A stretch of 39,927 bases of DNA from Dehalococcoidia bacterium (GTDB lineage: Bacteria; Chloroflexota; Dehalococcoidia; SZUA-161; SpSt-899): contig JAQTRE010000015.1 in NCBI GenBank assembly GCA_028711995.1, positions 1-39,927 on the forward strand, read 5' to 3'. Each line of letters starts with the position of its first letter. Position 1 is the stretch's first letter. A program made the translations under genes and the position numbers. Below are positions 7,171 through 16,010 of the stretch, in pieces. The notes under the pieces were generated by a model. It made no database searches, was not told the origin of the DNA, and worked only from the letters and a program-made list of their open reading frames with translations.

Positions 7171-8988
7171 ATGATTTACATGGAAAAGCTGGCCCATGAT
7201 GAACTGGAAGGACGACTGGCCGAGGCCGAGGCACTTGTAGAGGCCCTGAGGAGCCAGCAAACAAATACCGGCGTCAACGGGCAAAAAGCTTCATTGACAC
7301 ACCTCCCCAAAGCGGTGGAGCCATTCTGGGAACTGGAGAATAACTATAGCAGGCTGATAGAGAACGCTTTCGATGGGATTGCTATCATTGAAGGATCCGC
7401 GGTCACATTTGCCAATCGAGCGTGTTTGAAGATGTTTGGTTGCGAGAGTGAAGCTCAGATGGTGGGCTGCCCATTCACTGACTTCTTGGCGCCGGAGTAT
7501 CGCCATCTCGTGGGCGAAAAGAACAGCGCATGGAAAGATGAAGCTCATTTACTCAGTTCCTATGAGATCAAGGCATTGCGAAAAGACGGTACCGAATTTG
7601 ATGTTGAACTGCATGTGACCAGAATCGTCTATCAGGGACGCATAGCAAACCAAGGAATAATCCGAAATATCACCGAACGTAAACGAGCGGAAGAAGAAAT
7701 CCTCCGGCTAAATAGAGAACTCTCCGCCCTGAACAAAATGGCAACTACAGTGAGCCAGCTTTATGATTTCAGGCAAATCCTGAACAATGCTTTGATTGAA
7801 GTGTTGGAGATCGTTGACATGGAATCTGGCGCCATCGCTCTGATCGGGGAACAGGATGAGGTGATGGATGCCATAACCCAAGGCTTTTCCTGGGAGTTCA
7901 GAGAAGCAAGTTCAAAGCACCTAATAGATGAGGGTCTGGCGGGAATCATTGCCCAATCGGGACGCCCGATTTGGGTGGAAGATATGTCAACCGATCCGAG
8001 AGTATCCCGAAAGGATGCCGTCCAAAAGGAAGGGTTGAAGACCTTTGCCGGAGTACCGCTGAAGACGAGGGAAGGGATTTTGGGAGTGCTGTGTGTGATG
8101 AGCAGAAAAGCCAGAATGATTTCCTCCTCTGATCTGCAACTGCTGGGGACTATCGGGGCGCATCTGGGCATGGTCAGCGAGAATGCGCGACTCATGGCGG
8201 AGGCTTCCCGGTTTCACGCATCGAAGGAAGCGGATCGTCTGAGAACTGAATTTCTGGCCAGCGTATCACACGAGTTGCGCACTCCTTTGACAGCCATCAA
8301 AGGCCTTGCCAGCACCTTGCTTCAACCGGATGTTGAATGGGACTTCAGGACACAGAGAGAGTTTCTTGAGGTGATCAACAAAGAGTCGGATATACTGGTG
8401 CATCTGGTCAATGACCTGTTGGAAATGTCCCAATTGGAGACAGGCACAACACGGCTGGAGAAAACGCGGTGTAGAATATCTTCCTCCATAAACCAGCTTG
8501 ACAACAAATTGCGGGGGCTCGTAGGGAATCATGCGTTTGAAATAAAAGTTCCTTCCAACTTGCCTTTGATCCACGTCGATGAAGTGCGCCTTGGTCAAGT
8601 GGTTACCAATCTAGTAGAAAACGCTGCCTCTTATTCCGAGGAAGGCACTCAAATTACTCTGGAAGCCAGATTGGGGCGGAATGAGATCGTGGTAAGTATC
8701 ATCGACGAAGGCGTTGGCATCCCGTCTGAAGATCTGGAAAAGGTGTTCGAGCGATTCTATCGGCTAGAGAGTGGTATTGTCCGCCGGAGGAGTGGCTGCG
8801 GCCTGGGATTAGCGATCTGTAAGCGGCTGGTAGAAGCTCATGGCGGCAGGATATGGGCTGAAAGCAAACCCGGTCAGGGGTCAAAATTCAACTTCACACT
8901 GCCTATTTCGGACGCTGAGCCCCGAAAGGATCCCACCATCACAGTCCGAAGCACCTTCGAAAAAGAGAGGCAGGAGAGAGCACAGTGA
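7171..8988 (+). CDS. Soluble PAS-GAF sensor histidine kinase
   Basis: A 605-residue cytoplasmic histidine kinase with no membrane segment. Order: a short N-terminal coiled coil (4-30), a PAS domain (about 55-172, ending in the PAC-like [15 protein letters not shown]), a GAF domain (about 195-345), a HisKA dimerisation domain with the phosphorylated H367 in SHELRTP, and a HATPase domain with the N box around N484, DEGVGIP (G1) and [12 protein letters not shown] (G2). It senses something inside the cell: a ligand, redox state or light through PAS/GAF. No heme- or flavin-binding residue is clear, and GAF cysteines of phytochrome type are absent. A ribosome binding site, GGTGAGG, lies close before the ATG. 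The response regulator at 9210 follows after 221 bp and is the likely partner. Confidence 0.92.
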   Translation: MIYMEKLAHDELEGRLAEAEALVEALRSQQTNTGVNGQKASLTHLPKAVEPFWELENNYSRLIENAFDGIAIIEGSAVTFANRACLKMFGCESEAQMVGCPFTDFLAPEYRHLVGEKNSAWKDEAHLLSSYEIKALRKDGTEFDVELHVTRIVYQGRIANQGIIRNITERKRAEEEILRLNRELSALNKMATTVSQLYDFRQILNNALIEVLEIVDMESGAIALIGEQDEVMDAITQGFSWEFREASSKHLIDEGLAGIIAQSGRPIWVEDMSTDPRVSRKDAVQKEGLKTFAGVPLKTREGILGVLCVMSRKARMISSSDLQLLGTIGAHLGMVSENARLMAEASRFHASKEADRLRTEFLASVSHELRTPLTAIKGLASTLLQPDVEWDFRTQREFLEVINKESDILVHLVNDLLEMSQLETGTTRLEKTRCRISSSINQLDNKLRGLVGNHAFEIKVPSNLPLIHVDEVRLGQVVTNLVENAASYSEEGTQITLEARLGRNEIVVSIIDEGVGIPSEDLEKVFERFYRLESGIVRRRSGCGLGLAICKRLVEAHGGRIWAESKPGQGSKFNFTLPISDAEPRKDPTITVRSTFEKERQERAQ

Positions 8989-9209
8989 TGCTTCCTTTAT
9001 GGGATTTTGGGACATCCCAGTTCCTCTTTGCCCTTCCACAGAAGTGTGTCGACAGGCAATTCCTAAGACTTAATCGAATATTCTTCACCAAGAAGTGAAT
9101 TCGCTCATCGAATCCTTGAGAGGATAGTTAATAGTGCTTGGGCCTGAATGGTAAAACCGGGTTAATTTCGGTTCTCAAGCCTCACTTGATGCAGGGGGGG
9201 TATTGAAAG

Positions 9210-9947
9210 GTGAACAAGACATGCGTTCTAGTTGTGGATGACGACCCAATCATACTCAAGTTCGTCGCTGCTAACCTGAGGGCGCGCGACTTCGAGGTCA
9301 TAATGGCCGAAGACGGGCCATCCGCCCTGAAATCCATGGAGGAAAAACTCCCTGACCTGGTGATTCTGGATATCATGATGCCGGGAATGGATGGCATCGA
9401 AGTGTGCCACCGGATTCGAGAATGGTCTCCGGTTCCGATCATCATGCTCAGCGCCAAGAGTGAGGTGGGGAATAAAGTAGACCTGCTGAATCTAGGCGCT
9501 GACGATTACATTACAAAGCCTTTTGGAATTGAGGAACTGATGGCCCGTGTGAGAGCGGTAATGCGCCGCAAAACAAGATCGGACCACGTCGATTCAGCAG
9601 CCTTTGTCAGCGATGACCTGGAAGTCAATTTAGGGAGAAGAGTGGTAACTGTCGGTGGCAAGCAGATCAAGCTCAGTCCCATTGAGTATAGTTTGTTGCG
9701 AGAGTTGGTCCAAAATGCCGGCAAGGTCATCACTCATCAGATGTTACTATCGAGAGTCTGGGGCCCTGAGTATGGCGAGGAAATTGAGTATTTGCGAGTA
9801 TACATTGGCCGCCTTCGCAACAAAATAGAACCCGATCCACAGAATCCGAAACACATCCTCACCGAGTCCGGGGTAGGTTATTCCCTGCGGAAAATGGAGC
9901 CTCCTGAGCTTAAATCTTCTGATCAAGCAAATAATGCCACTCCGTAA
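9210..9947 (+). CDS. OmpR/PhoB-family response regulator
   Basis: A 245-residue two-domain regulator. The receiver domain (1-120) has the acidic pocket D10-D12, phosphoacceptor D54 (LVILDIMMPGMDG), S81 and K103 (KPF). The C-terminal winged helix (about 135-230; LSPIEYSLLRELVQNAGKVI, RVYIGRLRNKIE, LTESGVGYSL) is of the OmpR/PhoB type and closest by eye to KdpE. No kdp potassium genes are nearby, so I give no symbol. The start is a GTG with a GGGGGGG run about 10 nt upstream; no ATG in frame gives a complete receiver domain. It is probably phosphorylated by the soluble kinase just upstream. Targets are unknown. The 221-bp gap may allow separate expression. Confidence 0.92.
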   Translation: MNKTCVLVVDDDPIILKFVAANLRARDFEVIMAEDGPSALKSMEEKLPDLVILDIMMPGMDGIEVCHRIREWSPVPIIMLSAKSEVGNKVDLLNLGADDYITKPFGIEELMARVRAVMRRKTRSDHVDSAAFVSDDLEVNLGRRVVTVGGKQIKLSPIEYSLLRELVQNAGKVITHQMLLSRVWGPEYGEEIEYLRVYIGRLRNKIEPDPQNPKHILTESGVGYSLRKMEPPELKSSDQANNATP

Positions 9948-10030
9948 CCCTAACCCGTCGGCATCGAAGCAGTTAACCGGGGAGATTCCGACAGCCTCAT
10001 TGTGAGGGTAAAGACAGGGACTGCATCGTC

Positions 10031-10060
10031 TTTACATCATTTACCTCCATGGAGTATCCT
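10031..10060 (+). promoter_or_regulatory. Promoter of hisS-mogA
   Basis: TTTACA, an 18-bp spacer and TATCCT, 32 nt upstream of the hisS ATG. No T-box-like leader or attenuator fits in the short 5' region. Confidence 0.45.
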
Positions 10061-10092
10061 ATATCCGAATTCCAGTGATGATGAGAGGTTAA

Positions 10093-11355
10093 ATGGTGTA
10101 CCGGGCTCCACGCGGGACTTTTGATATCTTGCCTCAGGATCAACCCTATCGCCGATATATCGAGGCGAAGGTCGGGCAGATCTGCCAGCTTTACGGATAC
10201 GAGCGCATCGACACCCCCGTTTTTGAGGATGCCGGCCTTTTTGTCCGCAGCATCGGAGAAGAGACCGATATCGTCGAGAAGGAGATGTACACCTTCGAGG
10301 ATCGAGGCCGGGACAAACTTACTCTGCGTCCCGAAGGAACCGCCTCCGTATGCCGCGCATATCTGGAACACGGGATGCACAACCTCACTCAGCCGGTCAA
10401 GCTCTACTATATCACCCAGATATTCCGATACGAGCGACCCCAGGCAGGTCGGTTCCGCCAGCACTGGCAGTTTGGATTTGAAGCCATCGGTGAGGCCGAT
10501 CCCGCCGTCGATGCCCAGGTGATCGATATGGCCTGGAATCTTTACGCCGCTCTCGGCTTGCAAAATCTGGTGTTGAAGTTGAACAGCATCGGATGCCGCC
10601 AGTGCCGTCCGGCATACATCAAAACACTGAAGGACTACTATGCCGGAAAAGTCGAGAATCTGTGTCCCGACTGCAAGCGCCGGGCGGAGAGAAACACCCT
10701 TCGACTGCTGGATTGCAAGAACGAGTCGTGCATTCCTTTCACCGAACAAGCTCCCAAGAGCGTCAATTACCTCTGTGACGAATGCGGCGCGCATTTCGAT
10801 TCTCTGAAGAAATACCTCCATATTCTGGGACACGATTTTAACGTTGACCACCGGCTGGTCCGAGGGCTCGACTACTACACCAAGACGGTCTTTGAAATCC
10901 AGCCACCCGGCCAGTTGGGAGCCCAGAGCACAGTGGGCGGCGGAGGCCGTTACGATAACCTCATCGAGGAGATCGGAGGCAGGCCAACGCCGGCGGTGGG
11001 ATTTGCCACGGGCATCGAGCGCATTATCCTCAACCTGAAAAACCAGGATATCTCTGTTCCTGCCCTTTCTCAACCGGGAGTCTTTGTGGCCTTCCTTGGA
11101 GAGGCGGCCAAAGACAAGGCGCTGGAGTATGCGGCAAAAATGCGCCAGGACGGGATGGGGGTTATCCTTGCTTCCGGAAGCCGGAGCTTGAAGGCTCAAC
11201 TGAAGCAAGCCAATGCTCTGAATGCCCGGCATGCGCTGATTATCGGCGATGACGAACTGAGAGACGGAATGGTGATGTGGCGCGATATGGGCAAAGGAGA
11301 ACAGCAGCGTTTGAGCTTCGATGAAGCCCGGAAATGCGTAAGGGGTGGCTTATGA
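10093..11355 (+). CDS. hisS: Histidyl-tRNA synthetase
   Basis: A 420-residue class II synthetase that charges tRNA-His. Motif 2 (FRYERPQAGRFRQHWQFG), the histidine-specific RGLDYYTKTVFE and GGGGRYDNLIE segments and motif 3 (AVGFATGIERI) are all present in order, followed by the HGTP anticodon-binding domain. The insertion with IGCRQCRP, CPDCKRR and LDCKNESC is the usual bacterial zinc-ribbon-like insertion. Length is normal. GAGAGG precedes the ATG. The stop overlaps the mogA start by four bases. Confidence 0.97.
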   Translation: MVYRAPRGTFDILPQDQPYRRYIEAKVGQICQLYGYERIDTPVFEDAGLFVRSIGEETDIVEKEMYTFEDRGRDKLTLRPEGTASVCRAYLEHGMHNLTQPVKLYYITQIFRYERPQAGRFRQHWQFGFEAIGEADPAVDAQVIDMAWNLYAALGLQNLVLKLNSIGCRQCRPAYIKTLKDYYAGKVENLCPDCKRRAERNTLRLLDCKNESCIPFTEQAPKSVNYLCDECGAHFDSLKKYLHILGHDFNVDHRLVRGLDYYTKTVFEIQPPGQLGAQSTVGGGGRYDNLIEEIGGRPTPAVGFATGIERIILNLKNQDISVPALSQPGVFVAFLGEAAKDKALEYAAKMRQDGMGVILASGSRSLKAQLKQANALNARHALIIGDDELRDGMVMWRDMGKGEQQRLSFDEARKCVRGGL

Positions 11356-11855
11356 AAGCAGCCAATCTGGGCATTTTGACATTGAGCGATAAGGGCTCAA
11401 AAGGAGAGCGGGTGGATGAGAGCGGAAAAGTTATCCGGGAGATGGTATCCGGCATTGGTTTCAAAGTAGCTCGATATGAGGTCATTCCCGACGAGAAAGA
11501 CCTGATCTCACGAAAGCTGATCGAATGGGCCGATAACGAGCATCTCGATCTGATCCTCACCACCGGGGGTACAGGGCTTGCCCCGCGGGACGTCACGCCG
11601 GAAGCTACGCTGGAAGTGGTGCAGAAACTGGCTCCCGGCATTTCCGAAGCCATGCGAGCGGAAAGCCTCAAAAAGACCCCCCATGGAATGCTGAGCCGGG
11701 GAGTCTCCGGAATCCGGGGAAGAACGCTGATCATCAACATGCCCGGCAGTCCCAAAGCCGTCCGGGAGTGTCTGGGAGTTATCCTGCCTGCCCTGCCCCA
11801 TGCCGTGGAGACCGTCCGGGGGGAAGCATTCGAGTGCGCCACGAGTCAGGAATAG
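11352..11855 (+). CDS. mog: MogA/MoaB-family molybdopterin adenylyltransferase
   Basis: A 167-residue protein that adenylates molybdopterin before metal insertion in molybdenum (or tungsten) cofactor synthesis. The MoCF-biosynthesis fold is shown by LGILTLSDKGSKGER, the LILTTGGTGLAPRDVTPEAT active-site loop and INMPGSPKAVRECL. I chose the ATG at 11352, which makes an ATGA overlap with the hisS stop and has AAGGGGTGG upstream, over the ATG at 11334 that lies inside hisS. Coupling of a cofactor gene to a tRNA synthetase is probably incidental. The cell therefore uses a pterin cofactor enzyme, although none is encoded in this window. Confidence 0.93.
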   Translation: MKAANLGILTLSDKGSKGERVDESGKVIREMVSGIGFKVARYEVIPDEKDLISRKLIEWADNEHLDLILTTGGTGLAPRDVTPEATLEVVQKLAPGISEAMRAESLKKTPHGMLSRGVSGIRGRTLIINMPGSPKAVRECLGVILPALPHAVETVRGEAFECATSQE

Positions 11856-11932
11856 GGATCGTAGTTTAATCGCCTTACGGTCTAATTCCCCACCGCTTGC
11901 GGCGAGGCAGTTCATCCTGATGCAAAGCCCTG

Positions 11933-11959
11933 TTGGCACCCGCTTTTCTGCGCTATAAT
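11933..11959 (+). promoter_or_regulatory. Promoter of leuS, -10 box 9 nt from the start codon
   Basis: A perfect TATAAT (11954-11959) with TTGGCA 15 bp upstream (a short spacer). Transcription would begin within a few bases of the ATG at 11969, so the GGAAGAG between box and start would be largely excluded from the mRNA. Confidence 0.45.
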
Positions 11960-11968
11960 GGAAGAGCA

Positions 11969-14410
11969 ATGATCGAAAAATATAATCCTTCGGAAATAGA
12001 AACGAAATGGCAATCGCGATGGCACCAGGACCAACTCTATAAAGTAACAGAAACCAGCGACCGCCCCAAGTTCTACCAGTTGACCATGTTCCCCTATACG
12101 TCCGGCAACCTTCACATCGGGCACTGGTATGCCATGGCTCCGGCCGATGTGCATGCCCGGTTCATGCGAATGAAGGGCTACAATGTTCTCCATCCCATGG
12201 GTTTCGATGCCTTCGGCCTTCCCGCTGAGAACGCTGCTATCAAGCACAATATCCATCCTCATAAATGGACGATGGACAACGTCGAACACATGCGCCCTCA
12301 GCTCAAAAGCCTCGGCGCCATCTATGATTGGGATCGGGAGGTCATCACCTGCCTCCCCGAATACTACCAGTGGACTCAGTGGCTGTTCCTCAAGCTCTAT
12401 GAAGCGGGCTTGGCTTATCGGGCAAACGCACCGGCCAACTGGTGTTCCAAGTGCCAGACAGTCCTGGCCAACGAGCAGGTGGTCGATGGTGAATGTGAGC
12501 GCTGTAATACGCCGGTGATCAGGAAGCAAATGGAGCAATGGTTCTTCCGCATCACCAGATACGCCGATGAGTTGATGCAACATGAAGGACTGGACTGGCC
12601 GGAGCGGGTCAAAACCATGCAGCGCAACTGGGTAGGTCGAAGCGAGGGAGCGGAAATTAGTTTCGGTATCGAAGAATACGGGCTCGATGAAAAGGAAATC
12701 TGTATATTTACCACCCGGCCGGACACGGTTTTCGGTGTCACCTTTATGGTTCTGGCTCCGGAACATCCTCTGGTTGAGAAGCTGACTACTCCCGAACGAA
12801 GGAAAGAGGTTGAGGATTACGTCAACTGGACTCGTCGCCAATCGGAGATCGAAAGGCTTTCCACCGATCGGGAGAAGACCGGCGTTTTCACTGGGGCCTA
12901 TGCCGTCAACAAACTGACCGGCCAGAAGGTGCCGATCTGGATTACCGACTATGTGCTGCTCAGCTACGGCACCGGCGCGGTGATGGCCGTACCAGCCCAT
13001 GATCAACGCGATTTTGAAATGGCCACGAAATTCGGCATGCAGATCAAGGTGGTCATTGCGCCAGAAGGATACAAGGGTGAGCCATTTGCCCAGGCCTATG
13101 AGGGAACCGGAACGATGATCAACTCCAGCCAATTCGATGGCCTGCCCAGCGAGGAAGGGAAGAAAGCCATCATCCAATTCCTGGAGAAAAAGGGTTTTGG
13201 CAAGGGAGCCATCACTTATCGCCTGCGAGATTGGCTCATCTCCCGCCAGCGATACTGGGGCGCGCCTATTCCGATGATCTACTGTCCTAAATGCGGCATC
13301 GTGCCGGTGGCAGAAAAAGACCTGCCGGTGCTTCTGCCCGAGGACGCCGAATTCAAGCCGACCGGGGAATCTCCGCTGAAATACTGTGAATCGTTCGTCA
13401 ATACCACCTGCCCCCGATGCGGCGAACCAGCCAGACGAGAGACCGATACCATGGACACGTTCATGTGTTCCAACTGGTATTTCCTGCGCTACACCAGCCC
13501 GAAATACACCGAAGGGCCATTCGATCCCGATCAGCTGAAATACTGGATGCCCGTCGACCTCTACACCGGCGGCGTTGAACATGCCGTGATGCACCTGTTC
13601 TATGCCCGTTTCTTCACCAAAGCCCTTCGCGACGTAGGGCTGGTCAAATTTGATGAGCCGTTTCTGCGGCTCTTCAACCAGGGAACCATCATCCTGAACA
13701 AGCAGAAGATGAGCAAATCGCGCGGCAACGTAGTTAGCCCGGACAGTCTGGTGGCCGAATACGGCGCTGATGCGGTTCGAGCGTATCTGATGTTCATCGG
13801 GCCGTGGGAGCTGGGCGGGGAGTGGAACGATAGCGGACTGGTTGGAGTGGCGCGATGGATCAACCGCATCTGGTCTCTGGTTTTGGACGAATCCTGCGGC
13901 GCTTCACCCGTGACCCAGGAAAAAGAGATTCGCCGCCAGACGCACAAGACGATCAAGAAGGTGCAGGAGGATCTGGAAAAGATCCGCTTCAATACAATGG
14001 TAGCCGCTCTCATGGAATTCACCAATTATCTGGCCAAAGTCAAAGAAACCAGCGCCGTCTCAGACAATCCTGCCTGGAAGGAGGCCATGGAATCCCTGAT
14101 CCTCCTGCTGGCTCCAACGGCGCCGCACCTGGCCGAAGAACTCTGGGAAAAGACAAGCCATAGCTATAGCATCCACAATCAGCCGTTCCCTGCATGGCAG
14201 GAGGAACTGGTTGCCGAAGAGCAATTCACCTTGGTGATCCAGATCAACGGAAAGCTGCGGGACAAGATCGATGTGCCGGTTTCCATCGCTGAGACCGAAG
14301 CCACAGAACTGGCGCTAAGCCAGGAAAAAATAAAGGCTCAATTGAAGGACCGCGAGGTATTCAAGGCACTTTATGTGCCGGGACGGCTGGTAAATATTGT
14401 GATAAAATAA
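11969..14410 (+). CDS. leuS: Leucyl-tRNA synthetase
   Basis: An 813-residue class I synthetase that charges tRNA-Leu. It has the HIGH signature (PYTSGNLHIGHWY), a zinc-type cysteine cluster (WCSKCQTVLANEQV...CERC), the CP1 editing domain (TTRPDTVFGVTFMVLAPEHP, and GTGAVMAVPAHDQRD with the editing Asp), a second Cys pair set (CPKCG, CPRCG), the KMSKS loop (KMSKSRGNVVSP) and the anticodon-binding and C-terminal domains. Length is normal. The ATG at 11969 matches the family start; 12 extra codons upstream would overlap the promoter. A -10 box ends 9 nt before the start, suggesting a near-leaderless mRNA. Confidence 0.97.
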   Translation: MIEKYNPSEIETKWQSRWHQDQLYKVTETSDRPKFYQLTMFPYTSGNLHIGHWYAMAPADVHARFMRMKGYNVLHPMGFDAFGLPAENAAIKHNIHPHKWTMDNVEHMRPQLKSLGAIYDWDREVITCLPEYYQWTQWLFLKLYEAGLAYRANAPANWCSKCQTVLANEQVVDGECERCNTPVIRKQMEQWFFRITRYADELMQHEGLDWPERVKTMQRNWVGRSEGAEISFGIEEYGLDEKEICIFTTRPDTVFGVTFMVLAPEHPLVEKLTTPERRKEVEDYVNWTRRQSEIERLSTDREKTGVFTGAYAVNKLTGQKVPIWITDYVLLSYGTGAVMAVPAHDQRDFEMATKFGMQIKVVIAPEGYKGEPFAQAYEGTGTMINSSQFDGLPSEEGKKAIIQFLEKKGFGKGAITYRLRDWLISRQRYWGAPIPMIYCPKCGIVPVAEKDLPVLLPEDAEFKPTGESPLKYCESFVNTTCPRCGEPARRETDTMDTFMCSNWYFLRYTSPKYTEGPFDPDQLKYWMPVDLYTGGVEHAVMHLFYARFFTKALRDVGLVKFDEPFLRLFNQGTIILNKQKMSKSRGNVVSPDSLVAEYGADAVRAYLMFIGPWELGGEWNDSGLVGVARWINRIWSLVLDESCGASPVTQEKEIRRQTHKTIKKVQEDLEKIRFNTMVAALMEFTNYLAKVKETSAVSDNPAWKEAMESLILLLAPTAPHLAEELWEKTSHSYSIHNQPFPAWQEELVAEEQFTLVIQINGKLRDKIDVPVSIAETEATELALSQEKIKAQLKDREVFKALYVPGRLVNIVIK

Positions 14411-14432
14411 GGTATCAAAAGAGGGAGATGCA

Positions 14433-14684
14433 ATGCATTCCGATCTGATCAGTAAAATTGAAAAGGCCAATCGCTATGCCGGGGAGCGGGAGCGAATCCA
14501 CATTCGAAATATCAGCGTGGATTTTCAAGGCACTCATGCAGTCCATCTCACAACCCTGAAAGATGCAAAATGGAGCTGCACCTGCCAATTCTTCACCAAG
14601 TGGGAAACCTGCAGCCACACCATGGCGCTGCAGAAAATACTCGGGGATATGCTTCCGGAAGAGGCTCGGTCTCCCTTCGCCTAA
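14433..14684 (+). CDS. SWIM zinc-finger mini-protein
   Basis: An 83-residue protein consisting almost only of a SWIM zinc finger: C49-x-C51-x8-C60-x-H62 (CTCQFF...CSHTMALQ). SWIM fingers bind DNA or proteins in transposases, SWI2/SNF2 ATPases and other contexts. Here no other domain is attached. GAGGGAG lies just before the ATG. It starts 22 bp after leuS on the same strand and may be co-transcribed. The role is unknown. A strong hairpin ends the unit. Confidence 0.75.
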   Translation: MHSDLISKIEKANRYAGERERIHIRNISVDFQGTHAVHLTTLKDAKWSCTCQFFTKWETCSHTMALQKILGDMLPEEARSPFA

Positions 14685-14702
14685 GGCTTTGGCTTCTCCT
14701 CA

Positions 14703-14730
14703 GTAGGGACACGGCACTCCGTGCCCCTAC
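14703..14730. terminator. Hairpin between convergent genes (SWIM protein and fabF)
   Basis: GTAGGGACACGG, loop CACT, CCGTGCCCCTAC: 12-bp arms with one mismatch. No U-run follows. It lies between converging genes and may serve both; the sequence also resembles a type of short palindrome scattered in environmental genomes, so it may be a mobile palindrome acting as terminator. Confidence 0.5.
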
Positions 14731-14732
14731 TT

Positions 14733-15983
14733 TCACGCCTCAAACTTCCTGAATACCAGACACGCGTTCTGTCCACCGAAACCGAATCCATTGGAGAGCA
14801 CCGTTTTGACGTCCTTCTTGCGTGCCACATTCGGTACATAGTCGAGGTCGCACTCCGGATCGGGAGTTTCGTAATTGATCGTGGGATGGATGATGCCATC
14901 GGTGATCGTCCTCACGCAAGCGATCGCTTCCACCGCCCCCGTGCCCCCCAGAAGATGGCCGGTCATCGACTTCGTAGAGCTGATCGGCACCTTGTAGGCA
15001 TAATCCCCGAACAGCTTTTTGATGGCCGCCGTTTCCGAAGAATCATTGAGCGGAGTTGAGGTCCCATGAGCATTGATGTAGTCGATATCTTTGGGCGTGA
15101 TTCCGGCATCTTGAATTGCCCAGCGCATAGCCCGAGTGGCCCCTGTAGTATCGATGGCCACCGGATTGTGCGCATCGGAAGAGATTCCGAATCCGACGAT
15201 CTCCGCCAGAATTCGAGCGTCGCGTCTTAAAGCATGTTCCATGCTTTCCAGAACAAGAATACCCGCTCCTTCGGCAGGAATGAAACCATCGCGGTTGGCA
15301 TCGAACGGACGGCTGGCCTTGGTAGGTTGGTCGTTTCGACTGGTCAATGCCTTCATGACGGCAAAGCCACCTACTCCAATCCCGGTTATTCCCGCCTCTG
15401 TGCCTCCTGAAACCATCACATCGGCGCTGCCTCTCCGGATCACTTCCGCAGCCTCACCAAGTGCCTGAGTGCTGGCGGCACATGCCGTTGTCACCGTAGA
15501 AGTATAGCCTTTCAGTCCCAGGGCAATGCTAACATACCCAGCAGCCAGATTGGCGAGAATCTTGGGCATAAAGAACGGATTGAGCCGCATCCCTCCTTTG
15601 GTGGTCAGTGTATTGCAGCCGTCCTCGATATCCCTCAGTCCGCCGATGCCGTTTCCCAGAAACACACCAAGCCGCTCCCGATCTTCCTTTTCGAGATCTA
15701 GAGCCGCGTCTTTTACGGCCATCGTAGCTGCAGCTACGGCAAACTGAGTGAAGCGGGCCATGTGTCTGGCCTCTTTGCGGTCGATGAACTGCAAAGGGTC
15801 GAACCCCTTCACCTCGCCCGCAGTCCGGCACGAGAGCGTTGAGGCATCAAAGAGGGTAATCGGTCCGGTCCCTGACTTTCCTTCAATGAGCCCTCTCCAG
15901 AATTCCTCGACGCTGTTTCCGACCGGATTCAATGTCCCCATTCCGGTGATGACTACGCGGTTCCTGCCTCTTGAGTCTTTCAT
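14733..15983 (-). CDS. fabF: 3-oxoacyl-ACP synthase II (FabF/KAS II)
   Basis: A 416-residue condensing enzyme that extends acyl-ACP with malonyl-ACP in fatty acid synthesis. The Cys-His-His triad is visible: C168 in TACAAS, H306 in NAHGTSTPLND and H343 in STKSMTGHLLGGTG. The FabF opening (VVITGMGTLNPVGN) and end (SNGFGFGGQNA) are intact. GGGAGGG precedes the ATG by 6 nt. It is last in an operon with folC (27 bp upstream) and a CoA-transferase. No other fab gene or acpP lies in the window. Confidence 0.95.
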   Translation of the reverse strand: MKDSRGRNRVVITGMGTLNPVGNSVEEFWRGLIEGKSGTGPITLFDASTLSCRTAGEVKGFDPLQFIDRKEARHMARFTQFAVAAATMAVKDAALDLEKEDRERLGVFLGNGIGGLRDIEDGCNTLTTKGGMRLNPFFMPKILANLAAGYVSIALGLKGYTSTVTTACAASTQALGEAAEVIRRGSADVMVSGGTEAGITGIGVGGFAVMKALTSRNDQPTKASRPFDANRDGFIPAEGAGILVLESMEHALRRDARILAEIVGFGISSDAHNPVAIDTTGATRAMRWAIQDAGITPKDIDYINAHGTSTPLNDSSETAAIKKLFGDYAYKVPISSTKSMTGHLLGGTGAVEAIACVRTITDGIIHPTINYETPDPECDLDYVPNVARKKDVKTVLSNGFGFGGQNACLVFRKFEA

Positions 15984-16010
15984 TTGAATCCCTCCCCGAT
16001 TTTTCAGGTC

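Noticed and set aside
6830-7174. 114-codon frame starting GTG and overlapping the kinase start as ATGA
   Set aside because: Pro/Ser-rich, no family pattern, and it runs through a partial dispersed repeat; the overlap with the kinase start seems accidental.
9210-9947. Naming the response regulator KdpE
   Set aside because: The winged helix is KdpE-like by eye, but there are no kdp genes nearby and the partner kinase has no KdpD or membrane domain.
9948-10092. Possible T-box or other leader upstream of hisS
   Set aside because: The predicted transcript leader is only about 25-30 nt, too short for a T-box; no specifier stem is visible.
11912-13594. Open frame of 560 codons on the minus strand opposite leuS
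   Set aside because: It is the mirror of a clear leuS gene; its composition shows no domain, and no ribosome binding site or promoter fits. Similar mirror frames opposite hisS (9997-11232) and der (34323-35546) were dropped for the same reason.
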